Source: Kineosporiaceae bacterium
Lineage (GTDB): Bacteria; Actinomycetota; Actinomycetes; Actinomycetales; Angustibacteraceae
Assembly: GCA_027345905.1 (NCBI GenBank)
Contig: DAIETC010000080.1
Coordinates: forward strand, 1-6,400
Direction: 5' to 3'
Length of the DNA: 6,400 nucleotides
Shown here in pieces: positions 5,780 to 6,400 of this stretch; position 1 is the stretch's first letter, and each line of letters begins with the position of its first letter. A program made the translations under genes and the position numbers. The notes beneath the pieces are model-generated. The model worked only from the letters and a program-made list of their open reading frames with translations, searched no databases and was not told the origin of the DNA.

Positions 5780-6400
5780 CTACTCCCCGCGCAGGACGCG
5801 TCGCAGGCGCTCAAGCCTCGTGCCGATCTCGCGCTCGGCCCCGCGGTCCGTGGGCGTGTAGTACGTGCGCCCGGCCAGGGTGTCGGGCAGGTACTGCTGC
5901 TCGGCCACCCCGTGCGGCTCGTCGTGCGCGTAGCGGTACCCCTGGCCATGACCCAGCGCACCGGCCCCGGGATAGTGCGCGTCCCGCAGGTGCGCCGGCA
6001 CCACCCCGGCTCGCCCCGCGCGCACGTCCGCGATGGCAGCGTCGATCCCCAGGTAGGCGGCGTTCGACTTCGGCGCGCTCGCCAGATGGACCACAGCCTG
6101 GGCCAGGACGATCCGCGCCTCGGGCATCCCGATCAGCTGCACCGCCTGTGCGGCCGCCACCGCGGTCTGCAGGACGCTCGGGTCGGCCATCCCGACGTCC
6201 TCCGACGCGGCGATCACGATGCGGCGGGCGATGAACCTGGGGTCCTCGCCCGCCTCGAGCATCCGGGCCAGGTAGTGCAGGGCAGCATCGACGTCCGAGC
6301 CGCGCATCGACTTGATGAAGGCGCTGGCGACGTCGTAGTGCTGGTCGCCGTCCTTGTCGTAGCGCAGCACGGCGGTGTCGAGCGCGGCAAGCGCATGTTG
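5780..6400 (-). CDS. rarA: replication-associated recombination protein A (RarA/MgsA), C-terminal 206 residues, cut by window edge
   Basis: Clamp-loader-related AAA+ ATPase that acts at stalled replication forks and in recombination. Only the C-terminal part is present. The frame is open from 6400 (reading QHALAALDTAVLRYDKDGD) to the TAG at 5782-5780. Within the fragment, YDKDGDQHYD (14-23) is followed by VASAFIKSMRGSDVDAAL (24-41), LARMLEAGEDPRFIARRIVI (44-63) and ASEDVGMADP (65-74). These are the hallmark blocks of the RarA C-terminal oligomerisation domain, and the 206 residues are close to what is expected after the AAA+ module. The Walker A and B motifs lie outside the window. The gene is separated from the alaS run by 232 bp containing a strong inverted repeat, so it is probably a separate transcription unit. 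No defect is seen. Confidence 0.95.
   Translation of the reverse strand, partial: QHALAALDTAVLRYDKDGDQHYDVASAFIKSMRGSDVDAALHYLARMLEAGEDPRFIARRIVIAASEDVGMADPSVLQTAVAAAQAVQLIGMPEARIVLAQAVVHLASAPKSNAAYLGIDAAIADVRAGRAGVVPAHLRDAHYPGAGALGHGQGYRYAHDEPHGVAEQQYLPDTLAGRTYYTPTDRGAEREIGTRLERLRRVLRGE

Overview
The window is a stretch of high-GC actinobacterial chromosome. Every supported gene lies on the minus strand. The protein signatures (actinobacterial-type AroE, AlaS and RuvX), the very GC-rich third codon positions and the gene order rarA - DUF948 - DUF6167 - alaS - ruvX - mltG - aroE all point to Actinomycetota. The genus cannot be fixed from this sequence.

In the direction of transcription (high to low coordinates), the window opens with the C-terminal 206 codons of rarA (AAA+ replication-recombination protein), ending at 5780. 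A 232-bp intergenic region (5548-5779) follows. It holds a perfect 21-bp inverted repeat (5703-5762) placed 17 nt past the rarA stop, a G-rich tract on the transcribed-sense strand (5653-5698) and a 19-nt dyad (5605-5623). After a strong Shine-Dalgarno sequence comes a compact run of six genes: two small membrane-associated proteins of unknown function (DUF948, 5176-5547; DUF6167-like, 4865-5173), alanyl-tRNA synthetase (alaS), the pre-16S rRNA processing nuclease RuvX/YqgF (ruvX), the endolytic murein transglycosylase MltG (mltG) and the 5' part of shikimate dehydrogenase (aroE, cut by the window edge at position 1).

The six genes are very tightly packed: gaps of 2 and 19 nt, then three successive overlaps of 4, 8 and 7 nt (alaS/ruvX, ruvX/mltG, mltG/aroE). 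They are therefore probably one operon with translational coupling, combining tRNA charging, ribosomal RNA maturation, cell-wall glycan length control and aromatic amino-acid synthesis, which is a conserved growth-linked housekeeping cluster. No tRNA, rRNA, CRISPR array, insertion sequence, phage gene or recent-transfer signature was seen. I found no new system in the coding part. The least explained DNA is the rarA-DUF948 intergenic region, and the least explained proteins are the DUF948/DUF6167 pair.
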